In this document: in pieces, positions 23,668 through 32,705 of the stretch
Layout of the letters: every line of letters starts with the position of its first letter
Position numbering within the stretch: position 1 is the stretch's first letter
NCBI GenBank assembly: GCA_002315935.1
Contig: DCII01000043.1
Location: 1 to 49,875, forward strand
DNA from: Ruminococcaceae bacterium UBA1730
GTDB taxonomy: Bacteria; Bacillota; Clostridia; Oscillospirales; Acutalibacteraceae
Direction of reading: 5' to 3'
DNA: 49,875 nt
The notes under the pieces: model-generated
What the model was told of the DNA's origin: nothing
Database searches by the model: none
What the model saw: only the letters and a program-made list of their open reading frames with translations
Position numbers and translations under genes: made by a program

Positions 23668-25842
23668 TTGGCAAAAACTCTTGTTTTAACAGAAAAACCG
23701 TCTGTTGCGAAGGACATTGCGAGGGTTCTCGGATGCAGAAAAAACGGCAACGGATGTATAATCGGTGATAAATATATCGTAACATGGGCTCTCGGTCACC
23801 TTGTGACCCTTGCCGACCCCGAAGCCTATGACAACAAATATAAAACATGGCGGATGGAAGACCTTCCAATGCTTCCCAAGCACATGAAGCTTGTTGTTAT
23901 CGGGCAGACCTCGAAGCAGTTCAAGGCGGTCAGCTCTCTTCTTTCAAGTGCAGAAATCGGCAATATCGTTATTGCAACTGATGCAGGAAGAGAGGGAGAG
24001 CTTGTTGCAAGATGGATAATTCAGAAAGCGAATTGCAGAAAGCCAATGCAGAGATTGTGGATTTCATCGCAGACCGATAAGGCTATCAAAGAGGGCTTTG
24101 CTTCTCTCAAGCCCTCGTCACAGTATGATGATTTATACAGAAGTGCACAGTGCAGAGCGGAAGCGGACTGGTTAGTCGGTCTGAATGTCAGCCGTGCACT
24201 CACCTGCAAGCATAACGCTCAGCTTTCCGCAGGCAGAGTACAGACTCCCACCCTTGCAATGATAGTCAAAAGAGAGGAAGAAATTCTGAAATTCAGACCG
24301 AAGGCATACTATACGGTCAAGGCTGATTTCGGCGGATATTCGGCTCTCTTTAAGGATTCGCATAACCAGGCAAGATTCTTTGATTCAGCTTCCGCACAGA
24401 GCGTTGCAGACGAGGTGAAGGGCAAAAGAGGCGTTCTTTCGGAGGTCAAAAAGGTTTACCGCTTCAAGGCTCCCCCTGCGGCATATGACCTGACGGAGCT
24501 TCAGAGAGATGCCAATAAGAAATACGGCTATTCCGCAAAGCAGACTCTTTCTTATATGCAGGCTCTTTATGAAACCCATAAGCTTCTCACATATCCGAGA
24601 ACGGATTCAAGATATATCACAAAGGATGTTGTTGCAACTCTTCCCGAAAGGCTTCGTGCAATCGCAATCGGTCCGTATAAGGAGCTTGCAAATGCAGTTC
24701 TGAAAACGAAACCGCTTTCAACAAAATATATCGTAAATGATGCAAAGGTCACTGACCACCACGCAATAATTCCGACAGAGCAGTATGTTGACCTCAATAA
24801 GCTTTCAAGGGAAGAAAGACATATCTATGACCTTGTTGTACGCCGTTTCATTGCAGTGTTGAGTGCACCGTTTGAATATGATGAGGTGCAGGTTAAAATA
24901 ACAGTAGGTAAGCATAATTTTTACACCAAGGGTCAGACCGTCAAATCCGCAGGCTGGAAAGCTGTCTACGATTCATCGCTTGAGGATGATGAAGAGGATG
25001 CGGATATGGCTTCGCAAAGTCTGCCTGCTCTTTCGCAGGGAGCACCTGCGTTTGTTCAGAATGTCAGAGTCAGCGAGGGCAAAACCACTCCACCTGCAAG
25101 ATACACCGAAGCTACCCTGCTAACTGCAATGGAAAACCCGACGGGTCAGGTTGATGACGGTTCGCTTCGTGATGCTCTCAAAACTGCCGGAGGTCTCGGA
25201 ACTCCCGCAACGAGAGCAGACATAATCGAAAAACTCTTTGATTCCTTCTGCGTTGAACGAAGGGGCAGAGAAATTCATCCGACTTCAAAGGGCAAACAGC
25301 TCATTGAAATTGTTCCTCCCGAGCTTCGTTCGGCAGAGCTGACCGCAAAATGGGAGCAGCGTCTTTCGCTCATCGCAAAGGGAAAGGCGAATGACCGTCA
25401 GTTCATTGAAGAAATGCGTTCATATGCAACCTCTCTTGTCAATGATGTAAGAGCAAGCGAAGCAAAGTACAGGCATGATAACATCACCCGTGAGGTCTGC
25501 CCGGAATGCGGAAAATATCTTCTTGAGGTCAACGGCAAAAAAGGAAAGATGCTTGTCTGTCAGGACAGAGAATGCGGTTATCGCAAAAGCATAAGCGTTA
25601 TAACGAATGCCCGTTGCCCCGAATGCCATAAAAAGCTCGAAATGCGTGGAGAGGGTGAGAAAAAAACCTTCTTCTGCGTATGCGGCTACCGTGAAAAACT
25701 TTCTGATTTCGAAAAAAGAAAAGAAAGTTTCGGAGCCGGCAAGAGAGATGTTGCCGGATATATGCAGATGCAGGCAAGGCAGAAGGTTGCGAGCAATCCT
25801 CTTGCGGACCAGCTTGCAAAATGGATGGAGGAAAACAAATGA
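23668..25842 (+). CDS. topB: DNA topoisomerase III (type IA)
   Basis: Relaxes or decatenates DNA by single-strand passage. The N-terminus KTLVLTEKPSVAKDIARVLG is the TopB Toprim signature, with the acidic ATDAGREGELVARW further on. The active-site tyrosine lies in LLTYPRTDSRYIT. The C-terminus has two zinc-ribbon units (CPECGKYLLEV, CPECHKKLEMRG). The best start is TTG at 23668 with GGGGTG six bases upstream; ATG at 23662 is an alternative two codons earlier. Length of about 724 residues is normal. The next gene starts inside its stop (ATGA), so topB leads an operon with unrelated secreted proteins. Confidence 0.93.
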   Translation: MAKTLVLTEKPSVAKDIARVLGCRKNGNGCIIGDKYIVTWALGHLVTLADPEAYDNKYKTWRMEDLPMLPKHMKLVVIGQTSKQFKAVSSLLSSAEIGNIVIATDAGREGELVARWIIQKANCRKPMQRLWISSQTDKAIKEGFASLKPSSQYDDLYRSAQCRAEADWLVGLNVSRALTCKHNAQLSAGRVQTPTLAMIVKREEEILKFRPKAYYTVKADFGGYSALFKDSHNQARFFDSASAQSVADEVKGKRGVLSEVKKVYRFKAPPAAYDLTELQRDANKKYGYSAKQTLSYMQALYETHKLLTYPRTDSRYITKDVVATLPERLRAIAIGPYKELANAVLKTKPLSTKYIVNDAKVTDHHAIIPTEQYVDLNKLSREERHIYDLVVRRFIAVLSAPFEYDEVQVKITVGKHNFYTKGQTVKSAGWKAVYDSSLEDDEEDADMASQSLPALSQGAPAFVQNVRVSEGKTTPPARYTEATLLTAMENPTGQVDDGSLRDALKTAGGLGTPATRADIIEKLFDSFCVERRGREIHPTSKGKQLIEIVPPELRSAELTAKWEQRLSLIAKGKANDRQFIEEMRSYATSLVNDVRASEAKYRHDNITREVCPECGKYLLEVNGKKGKMLVCQDRECGYRKSISVITNARCPECHKKLEMRGEGEKKTFFCVCGYREKLSDFEKRKESFGAGKRDVAGYMQMQARQKVASNPLADQLAKWMEENK

Positions 25843-27461
25843 AAAGAATATTTTCTTTGTTTCTCATTTTGATTTTCATATTCACGCTTTCGTCATGCTC
25901 GGATAAAAGCTCAGGCAAAAGTGTAACATATTCAATCGGCGATTCTCCTGCAACCCTTGACCCGCAGTTTGCGTCCGATACGGCGGCACAGGTTGTTATC
26001 AACAACACCTTTGAGGGACTTGTCCGCCTTGATAAGGACGGCAATGTTATTCCGGGAATCGCAGAGGGCTGGAATGTTTCAGGTGACGGACTAACCTATG
26101 TTTTCAAGCTCAAAGAGGGCACGGAATGGTACTGCCCTGCGGTTCTGAAAAAAGAATACGGCGATGAATTCTATGAGAAATTCTCAACCGCAAAGGTTAC
26201 TGCGAACGACTTCGTTTTCGCCTGTCAGAGAGCAATCACCCTTCGTGAGGGCACAACTCATGCTCATAGGCTTTTCGTTATCGAGAATGCTCCCGAGGTT
26301 TATGCCGGCACTCTGCCTGTTGAAAAGCTCGGAGTTTCGGCTCCCGATGAAAACACTCTGATTATCAGGCTGAACGCTCCCTGCGAGGATTTCCTCAAAA
26401 GGCTTACCGAATGCGAATTCATGCCCTGCAACGCCGAATTTTTTGAGGCGATGGGCGGAAGATACGGCCTTTCAAACAAGCATATCATGTGCAACGGTCC
26501 ATTCTATATCACTGCATGGGACCCCGAAACATCAATAACCGCAAAGGCGAATAAATTCTATGCCGGTGAGCAGAAGGTTGCTCCGTCTTCCGTTGTTTTC
26601 ACCTTTGATGATGACCCCGAATCGGTTGCGGCGAAGGTTTCTTCGGCAAATCTTCTTGCCGGAATTATTCCTCCGGATGTTGCAATTCCCGAGGATACTC
26701 ATTTCATCAAGGAAAACAGAAACGGAATTTACGGCTTTTGCTTCAACTGTTCGGATGAGCTTCTTCAGAATATGAATCTCCGTCTTGCTCTGTGCTGTAG
26801 CATAGACCGCAATATTTTCTCTCCCGTTGATGATAACGCAAAGCCTGAATTCGGTTTTATTCCCGAAAGCTGTTCGGTCGGAAGTGCAAGCTACGCCAAA
26901 GCCGCCGAGGGTCAGACCCCGATATTGAGCTACAGCGAAGCGATGGCAGGAGGATTTTTCACGGTTGCTCTTGAAGAGCTTGAAAAGAGCAAGGTTAATC
27001 TGACCGTTATCTGCCCCGAATGGCTTGAAAAGCAGGTCAGACAGCAGTTTCAGGTCTGGCAGAGAGTTCTCGGAATCAATATCGGTCTGAATGTCAATGT
27101 TCTTTCGTCTGAAGAAATTGAAAAAGCTCTTGCAAAGGGCGAATATCAGATTGCTCTTGCAGGAATAGAATCCGAATATGAATCTGCGGTTGACTATATA
27201 AAATCATTCAGAGACGGCGGATTTTTCCGCTTTGATACAAGCGAATTTCAGGTTCTCGTTGATAAGCTTATGCGAACGGAAAACGAAAGCGAGCTTATCG
27301 AAGGATGCTTCACGGCGGAAAACTTCATTCTTCAGCAGGGAATATGCTTCCCGATTTATTCAAGAGCAAGTAGCTTTATCGTGTCTGACGAAGCAGATGA
27401 AATCTATATGCCCGGAGGTCCCTCAACAGTAACCTTCATCACCGCAAAAAGATTTGATTAA
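25839..27461 (+). CDS. Oligopeptide-type ABC transporter substrate-binding lipoprotein (SBP family 5)
   Basis: The 540-residue protein starts MKRIFSLFLILIFIF and has a lipobox LSSCS with the acylated cysteine near residue 21, so it is tethered outside the membrane. The mature part has the SBP-5 pattern: YSIGDSPATLDPQFASDTAAQVVINNTFEGLVRLDKDG condensed at the start (only the order matters here), then GLTYVFKLKEGTEW and VTANDFVFACQRAI. No permease or ATPase genes follow, so it is an orphan binding protein. The start overlaps the topB stop and has GGAGG eight bases upstream. Confidence 0.88.
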   Translation: MKRIFSLFLILIFIFTLSSCSDKSSGKSVTYSIGDSPATLDPQFASDTAAQVVINNTFEGLVRLDKDGNVIPGIAEGWNVSGDGLTYVFKLKEGTEWYCPAVLKKEYGDEFYEKFSTAKVTANDFVFACQRAITLREGTTHAHRLFVIENAPEVYAGTLPVEKLGVSAPDENTLIIRLNAPCEDFLKRLTECEFMPCNAEFFEAMGGRYGLSNKHIMCNGPFYITAWDPETSITAKANKFYAGEQKVAPSSVVFTFDDDPESVAAKVSSANLLAGIIPPDVAIPEDTHFIKENRNGIYGFCFNCSDELLQNMNLRLALCCSIDRNIFSPVDDNAKPEFGFIPESCSVGSASYAKAAEGQTPILSYSEAMAGGFFTVALEELEKSKVNLTVICPEWLEKQVRQQFQVWQRVLGINIGLNVNVLSSEEIEKALAKGEYQIALAGIESEYESAVDYIKSFRDGGFFRFDTSEFQVLVDKLMRTENESELIEGCFTAENFILQQGICFPIYSRASSFIVSDEADEIYMPGGPSTVTFITAKRFD

Positions 27462-27473
27462 GGGGAGAAAAGA

Positions 27474-28706
27474 ATGACGGAAAATGCTAAAGTTTTAACT
27501 GTAACCTGTGCCGCAGGGGCGGCGTTTGCCGTTGCACCCACTGTTTACGGAGTGATAAAGAATTCTCTCCCGAAGCCGATTTCCGATGCAGACAGGCTCC
27601 GCATTGAAAACGGCAGATTTCTTACCGAGGGCGGTAAATCCGCAATTCTTCACGGAATGAACCTCAATGACGAAATATTCTTCTGCGAAAGAAATTCGGA
27701 AAAGGTCAGCGAAACGGTTGAAGAAATCTATTTGGGTCTTGAAAAGCGTTTCGGCTCTTACGGAGCAAGAACGCTGATAAATGAATATAACAATGCTTTT
27801 ATTTCCGAATCTGACCTTAAGCATATCAGAAAGCTCGGAGCAAACTGTGTCCGCATTCCGCTTCGATGGTATCTTATTTTCAGAAAACCGGATTGCAGGG
27901 GCGAGCCGATGCTCGAAAGAATTGATGCTCTTGTGGAAAAATGCCGAAAGCTCGGTCTTTATGTCATCCTTGACCTGCATTCCGCTCCGAACGGCATTTT
28001 CGAAAGCGGAAAGGAAGGCTTTGAAGCGAGAAACGCCGTTGTCAGGTTATGGTCAAGGTTGGCGGCAAAATATAAAAATAACCCGGTTATAGCCGCATTC
28101 GATGTGCTCAACAGACCTCTTGCAGGCAATAACGACACTCTGCATAAGCTTTATGCAAGAGTTTTCAAGGCGGTCAGAAATATTGATGAAAGCAGAATTC
28201 TGATTATGGAAGCGGCAGGAGATGTTGATTCCCTTCCCGAATTGAAGAAATATGTTAATTCGGGAGTTGCCTTCGGACTCTATTCGCATTTTCACACAAC
28301 CTTTGAAACCGAAGCAATGGTCAGAAGCATATCCGCCATGAAAAAGAGCGGAATACCTCTTGTGGTCTGCAAAATCCGTTCAGACGAAACATGGAATTAT
28401 TCTCTCGGAAAGCTCTGCGGTGAAGGGGCTTCTTGGCTTGTGGGTGACTACAAGGCAACGGCAGGAATGTGCCGCCTTTTCAAGGGTGAAACCGAATATG
28501 CAGACCTTGAAAACGAGAGCTATGACGAATTGACGGCAAAATGGAAATCCGCTCCGCTGACAAAGAATTATACCGAGAATAAGGAGCTTGCAAAAACTCT
28601 GAAAAATTATTTTGCCTGTGGCGAACCTGCGGAAAAAGAAAAAATGCTCAAGCCCGAATTAAAGGTTAAATTCGGCTTCAATATCATAGAGGGAGTAAAG
28701 AAATGA
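27474..28706 (+). CDS. GH5-fold protein lacking both catalytic glutamates (pseudoenzyme)
   Basis: The 410-residue protein has an N-terminal hydrophobic segment (about 6-28) that probably anchors it. GH5 landmarks are clear: LHGMNLNDE (59-67), LGANCVRIPLRWY (about 121-133), YVILDLHSAPNG (163-174) and GLYSHFHTTFE (268-278). The acid/base motif NEP is here VLNRP with R214, and the nucleophile position (usually GEF after strand 7) reads VVCKIR (K300). Both glutamates are thus missing, so hydrolysis by the usual mechanism is not expected. It may bind glycan or a partner. It lies 12 bases after the binding lipoprotein and overlaps the next gene. Confidence 0.75.
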   Translation: MTENAKVLTVTCAAGAAFAVAPTVYGVIKNSLPKPISDADRLRIENGRFLTEGGKSAILHGMNLNDEIFFCERNSEKVSETVEEIYLGLEKRFGSYGARTLINEYNNAFISESDLKHIRKLGANCVRIPLRWYLIFRKPDCRGEPMLERIDALVEKCRKLGLYVILDLHSAPNGIFESGKEGFEARNAVVRLWSRLAAKYKNNPVIAAFDVLNRPLAGNNDTLHKLYARVFKAVRNIDESRILIMEAAGDVDSLPELKKYVNSGVAFGLYSHFHTTFETEAMVRSISAMKKSGIPLVVCKIRSDETWNYSLGKLCGEGASWLVGDYKATAGMCRLFKGETEYADLENESYDELTAKWKSAPLTKNYTENKELAKTLKNYFACGEPAEKEKMLKPELKVKFGFNIIEGVKK

Positions 28707-30274
28707 AAAAGAATTTCAAAAAAACAATTTCGGCGGTGCTTTGTCTGTGCATGATTCTCTGCGTGCCCGTGTTCGCTTCGGCGGCAGAAGCAACGGTTGA
28801 ATTAGGTTCATATCCGCAGAGCAGAGTTACCGATGCGGCAACAATCAGCTCGCTCAACGGGCTGAATGCAGAGTTCGTTTCTTACGGCTATTATTCCGGT
28901 GACGGCAATGCGATCAGCTCGGCAGAATCCGGCAACTACATGAAATATGCCGATGTTGAATTGAATTCGACAAAGTACAGAGGAGTTGTTTTTACCTCTT
29001 ACCGCCCGAATTTCACCTATATGACTGCCGACACGGAGCATTCATATCAGGATGATAACGGCTATGAACCGAACACCGTTTATTGGTTTAAATATGAGCC
29101 TGTCAAATGGAAGGTTCTTGATGCAAAGAGCGGATATTGCGTAACCGAAAAAATAATTGATTCGCAGGCATTCTGTGACGGATTCAGGTATGACGGCAGT
29201 ATGACCTATTATTCGGATTCAACCGAAAGTCATCCGGCAAACGAATATGCTTATTCCAAAATAAATTCGTGGCTTGAAAATGGTTTTTCATCAGAAGCTT
29301 TTTCCTCGGAGGAGCTTTCAGAAATCAATGCCGATAACGGAAAAAAGGTTTATCTCATGAGCAAGGCGAAGGCTGATTCATTCTTCGGAACCGAGGAAGC
29401 AAAAAAAGCAGAAGGCACGGACTATGCAAAATGCCAGGGACTTTTCGTCAGCAACGGCACTTCCTCGTGGATGCTTTCGGATTCGGATACGGATGTTTAT
29501 TCGGGTCTGAAATCAAAAATAATAAAGCAGTCCGGAGCGGATGGACAGGAAAACATATTCAGCACTTGCCTCGGAGTTCGTCCCTGCACAATGATTGATT
29601 CGGTTATTCCCGAATATACCGTAACATGGTATACCGAAAATGACAGCTTCACGAAGAATACTCTGCGTGAGGATGACACAATTGTCAAGCCCAATGACCC
29701 CGAAAAGGAAGGCTATACCTTCAAGGGCTGGGATAAGACGGTTCCTGCAAGTATGGCAACCGAAAGCCTTGAGTTTCATGCGGTCTGGGAAAAGAATACA
29801 TATAAGGTTACATGGAATATGTACGGCAGACAGAGCAAGGTTGATGTTGCTTACGGCGACCCAATAACAGCTCCGACTCCGGCAGAAAAACCGGACTACA
29901 TCTTCAAGGGATGGGACAGTGCAATCCCTTCGGAAATGCCTGCACATGACCTTGTTTTCAACGCACAGTATGAAGAGGCTTATATCGTTTTCATCAATAT
30001 AAAAAACACTCCGAAGAAAACGAGATATAACTACAAGGAATCTGATTTCAACCTCGAAGGACTTGAGGTTGAGGCAACCATGATTAACGGCAAAAGAAAA
30101 ACTATAACCGATACTTCAGCTCTCACCATCAATGGATTTGACACAAAATCAGTCGGTCAGAAAACCGTGACAGTTGAATATCAGGGCTGTAAGGCACAGT
30201 TCACAATTACCGTTTCTTACACATGGTGGCAGAATATCATCAGAATATTTCTTCTCGGCTTTTTGTGGTATTGA
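28703..30274 (+). CDS. Secreted surface protein: DUF6273-like, two InlB-type repeats, Ig-like domain
   Basis: The 523-residue protein has a signal peptide (about 1-27, ending SAAEA). A DUF6273-like domain (about 100-300) contains YWFKYEPVKWKVLDAK and INSWLENGFSSEAFS. Two Listeria-Bacteroides (InlB B-type) repeats follow, each ending near GYTFKGWDKTVP and DYIFKGWDSAIP. A bacterial Ig-like domain (about 425-500) ends with TVEYQGCKAQFTITVS. The last 17 residues are hydrophobic and aromatic (WWQNIIRIFLLGFLWY), without LPXTG, and may be a membrane or sorting tail. Probable role in adhesion or surface display; no enzymatic motif is visible. Its ATG overlaps the stop of the GH5-fold gene. Confidence 0.85.
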   Translation: MKKNFKKTISAVLCLCMILCVPVFASAAEATVELGSYPQSRVTDAATISSLNGLNAEFVSYGYYSGDGNAISSAESGNYMKYADVELNSTKYRGVVFTSYRPNFTYMTADTEHSYQDDNGYEPNTVYWFKYEPVKWKVLDAKSGYCVTEKIIDSQAFCDGFRYDGSMTYYSDSTESHPANEYAYSKINSWLENGFSSEAFSSEELSEINADNGKKVYLMSKAKADSFFGTEEAKKAEGTDYAKCQGLFVSNGTSSWMLSDSDTDVYSGLKSKIIKQSGADGQENIFSTCLGVRPCTMIDSVIPEYTVTWYTENDSFTKNTLREDDTIVKPNDPEKEGYTFKGWDKTVPASMATESLEFHAVWEKNTYKVTWNMYGRQSKVDVAYGDPITAPTPAEKPDYIFKGWDSAIPSEMPAHDLVFNAQYEEAYIVFINIKNTPKKTRYNYKESDFNLEGLEVEATMINGKRKTITDTSALTINGFDTKSVGQKTVTVEYQGCKAQFTITVSYTWWQNIIRIFLLGFLWY

Positions 30275-30333
30275 ATATAACCCGAACGACAAAACCGTTT
30301 GAAACAGTTACCGAAAATTCAGATAAAAAAACA

Positions 30334-30370
30334 GAGGCAGCAGTTCCGAAAAACTGTTGCCTTTTTGTTT
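30334..30370 (+). terminator. Rho-independent terminator of the topB operon, interrupted downstream by an insertion
   Basis: GGCAGCAGTT pairs with AACTGTTGCC (one wobble pair) around CCGAAA and runs into TTTTTGTTT. The T-tract is part of the 12-bp duplication flanking the adjacent element, so that element inserted in the U-tract. Confidence 0.85.
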
Positions 30371-30575
30371 GCTCTTCACGGAAAGTTGGGGCTAATAAAG
30401 CAGGAAAATGTATGTCATTCCGAACCAGTCCGCAGACTGGTGTGGGAATCCGTAATACTCTGCGAAAGGAAACGGATTGCCACGCTTCGCTCGCAATGAC
30501 AGAACCTTCTCTGTTTCCATATTTATGATGGAATTATTGCCATCCCCAACTTTCCGTGAAGAACCTTTTTGTTTG
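30360..30575. mobile_element. Small inverted-repeat element with 12-bp target duplication
   Basis: A perfect 19-bp inverted repeat (TCTTCACGGAAAGTTGGGG at 30373-30391; complement at 30544-30562) bounds about 190 bases. The direct repeat CCTTTTTGTTTG occurs at 30360-30371 and 30564-30575, just outside. Inside is a second, imperfect inverted pair beginning TGTCATTCCGA near 30412 and ending TCGCAATGACA near 30490, of a type often seen as repeated intergenic DNA in Firmicutes. No gene is supported inside. The whole would fold into a long hairpin between the convergent genes here. Confidence 0.8.
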
Positions 30576-30593
30576 TGTGACAATCAAAATATG

Positions 30594-31961
30594 TTATTTG
30601 CCCACGCAGAAGCGTGAGAAAACCTCGTCAACCACTGCCGCAGAGGCTTTTTCGCCCGTCAGCTCAAGAAGAGAATCAATGGCACAGTCTGCACAGACAT
30701 TGACCGCATCATAGGTGACACCGTTTTCAAGAGCATCAATCGCTTCGCCGAGCCTTTCAACCGCCGAAACGCAACAGCTTCTTTGCCTTTCGCTTGTGAG
30801 ACAGGCGGCATTCGGGTCAAATTCATTTGCGGAAAGAACATCAGAAATTGCTTTTTCAAGCTCATTTTCGCCCTCTCCGCTGATTGCCGAAATTTCAACA
30901 AGCTTCGGAAAATATTCAGAGAGCTTATCTCTGTCCGCTTTTTCGGGAAGGTCCGATTTATTGAGAATGGCAACACATTTTCTGCCCTCGCATTGCCTGA
31001 TTATCTGCATATCGTCTTCGTTGAGCGGCGAACTGCCGTCAAAAACCGCAAGAATAAGCTCTGCTCTTTCGAGCCTTCGTTTCGCCATGTCAACGCCGAT
31101 ATTTTCAACGATATTTTCCGTGTCATGAATTCCGGCTGTGTCTGCAATTCTCAGAATAATGTCTCCGAGAACGATTCTTTCTTCGATAACATCACGGGTT
31201 GTGCCTGCAATATCGGTAACGATTGAGCGTTCAAAGCCCGTGAGCAGATTCATCAGAGTGGATTTGCCTACATTCGGTCTGCCGACAATAACCGAATCAA
31301 CGCCGTCTGTGACTGCTCTGCCGCAGTCATATCTGTGAATGATAGCTTCAAGCTCCGATTTCGTTTTTCTGAATGTATCGAGCATTTCGTCTGTGGAAAT
31401 TTCCTCAATATCCTCGTCGGGATAGTCAACCCACGCCGCAAGAGAAGCACAGATGCCGATAACCGAATCAGCACATTCTTTGATTTTTTTGCTCAGGTTG
31501 CCCTCAAGAGTGTTGAGAGCGGCACTTGCCGCCTGCCTGCCCGACGCTCCTATGAGAGCCATAACGCTCTCACTCCCAGCAAGGTCAATTTTTCCGTTGA
31601 GGAAGGCTCTTTTCGTGAATTCTCCTGCTTCGGCAGGAACTGCTCCTGCGTTGAGAGCGGCACGGAGCACACGCTTTGTTACATAAAGTCCGCCGTGGCA
31701 GGAAATTTCGGCAACATCCTCGCCCGTGTAGCTTTTCGGTGAACGAAAAACGAGGCAGACAGCCTCGTCTATTTTTTCGTTTCCGTCAAAAACCTCGCCG
31801 AAATACGCCCTGTAACCCTTGCTCGCCGTGATGGATTTTCCGTTCACGGCTCTGAATATTTTATCTGCCGTTATGATTGCATCCCTGCCCGAAATGCGGA
31901 CTATTCCGATTCCGCCGGGAGCGTTCGGAGTTGCAATTGCGGCAATGGTGGTTTCTTTCAT
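30594..31961 (-). CDS. mnmE: tRNA modification GTPase MnmE
   Basis: With MnmG, adds the carboxymethylaminomethyl group to wobble uridine 34 of certain tRNAs. The 455-residue protein begins MKETTIAAIATPNAPGGIGI, the usual N-terminal tetrahydrofolate-binding domain. The inserted G domain shows G1 GRPNVGKST (227-235), G2 DIAGTTRD, G3 DTAGIH and G4 NKSDLP. The C-terminus ends CVGK, matching the C(I/L/V)GK motif. Start is the ATG after GAGG; the frame's 15-residue upstream extension overlaps minD and is rejected. It is ten bases after minD, the last gene of the long minus-strand run. Confidence 0.96.
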   Translation of the reverse strand: MKETTIAAIATPNAPGGIGIVRISGRDAIITADKIFRAVNGKSITASKGYRAYFGEVFDGNEKIDEAVCLVFRSPKSYTGEDVAEISCHGGLYVTKRVLRAALNAGAVPAEAGEFTKRAFLNGKIDLAGSESVMALIGASGRQAASAALNTLEGNLSKKIKECADSVIGICASLAAWVDYPDEDIEEISTDEMLDTFRKTKSELEAIIHRYDCGRAVTDGVDSVIVGRPNVGKSTLMNLLTGFERSIVTDIAGTTRDVIEERIVLGDIILRIADTAGIHDTENIVENIGVDMAKRRLERAELILAVFDGSSPLNEDDMQIIRQCEGRKCVAILNKSDLPEKADRDKLSEYFPKLVEISAISGEGENELEKAISDVLSANEFDPNAACLTSERQRSCCVSAVERLGEAIDALENGVTYDAVNVCADCAIDSLLELTGEKASAAVVDEVFSRFCVGK

Positions 31962-31971
31962 ATCCTTATCC

Positions 31972-32694
31972 TCATTGATATATAAGCCTGATTTTTTCGC
32001 CCTCAAGTCTTGCCGCTATTCTTTCGAACGCAAGAGAAGACGGAGAATATTCGTCAATTTCATCGCCCGTAACCGAAACGAAGCTGAGTTTTCTGTCCAT
32101 GGGAATAATTCCGAGAAGCTGAACGCCCGTTTCGTCAATACATTCGTCAATGTTCAGAAGTCTGCCCTTGCAGACCTGCTTTGCTTCAAACATATTGATA
32201 ATGAGCCTTATATTCTCCTTGCCCAGGCTTTCAAGCTCATTGAATGCTCTTGAACAGCTTCTGACGCAAACATTATCGGGAGTGGTTATCACAACTGCAT
32301 TGTCCGCTCCGAAGGCGGCAAGCTGCATTCCGTGGCCTATTCCGGCAGGGGAGTCAATGAATATGTAATCGTAATCCTCCGAAACGCTGTCAACCATTTT
32401 TCTGAAGGCTTCGCCTGTAAAAGCATTGTCTGCATTTCTCGGAGCGGTGATGAAATCAACATCGCCGTGAATGATTGCCTGTTTAACGGAGCATCTTCCG
32501 AGAAGAACATCGCCCCAATCAAACACAATTTCAGCGGAATTCCCGAGAAGAATATCCAGAGAACGCAGACCGATGTCGCAGTCTATGGCAAGTATTTTTT
32601 TGTCACGCTCTGAAAGAGCTTTGGAAATTCCTGCGGTGAAGGTGGATTTTCCGACTCCGCCCTTGCCCGAAGCAACAATAATTCTGTTTGCCAT
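31972..32694 (-). CDS. minD: MinD-family division-site ATPase, short C-terminus
   Basis: ParA/MinD-type ATPase that normally places the division septum with MinC. The deviant Walker A motif KGGVGKST is at 11-18, with DCDIGLRSLDILLG following (MinD-specific) and the Walker B-like DYIFIDSPAGIG. At 240 residues it is about 25 shorter than usual MinD and ends in EGEKIRLIYQ, so the amphipathic membrane-targeting helix is short or missing. MinC and MinE genes, usually adjacent, are absent here. AAGGAG precedes the ATG, 11 bases after mrdA. Confidence 0.9.
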   Translation of the reverse strand: MANRIIVASGKGGVGKSTFTAGISKALSERDKKILAIDCDIGLRSLDILLGNSAEIVFDWGDVLLGRCSVKQAIIHGDVDFITAPRNADNAFTGEAFRKMVDSVSEDYDYIFIDSPAGIGHGMQLAAFGADNAVVITTPDNVCVRSCSRAFNELESLGKENIRLIINMFEAKQVCKGRLLNIDECIDETGVQLLGIIPMDRKLSFVSVTGDEIDEYSPSSLAFERIAARLEGEKIRLIYQ

Positions 32695-32705
32695 AAGCAG
32701 CTCCT

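Noticed and set aside
30392..30583. 63-residue minus-strand reading frame inside the inverted-repeat element
   Set aside because: Its sequence is made by the repeat arms, it has no ribosome binding site and no recognisable domain.
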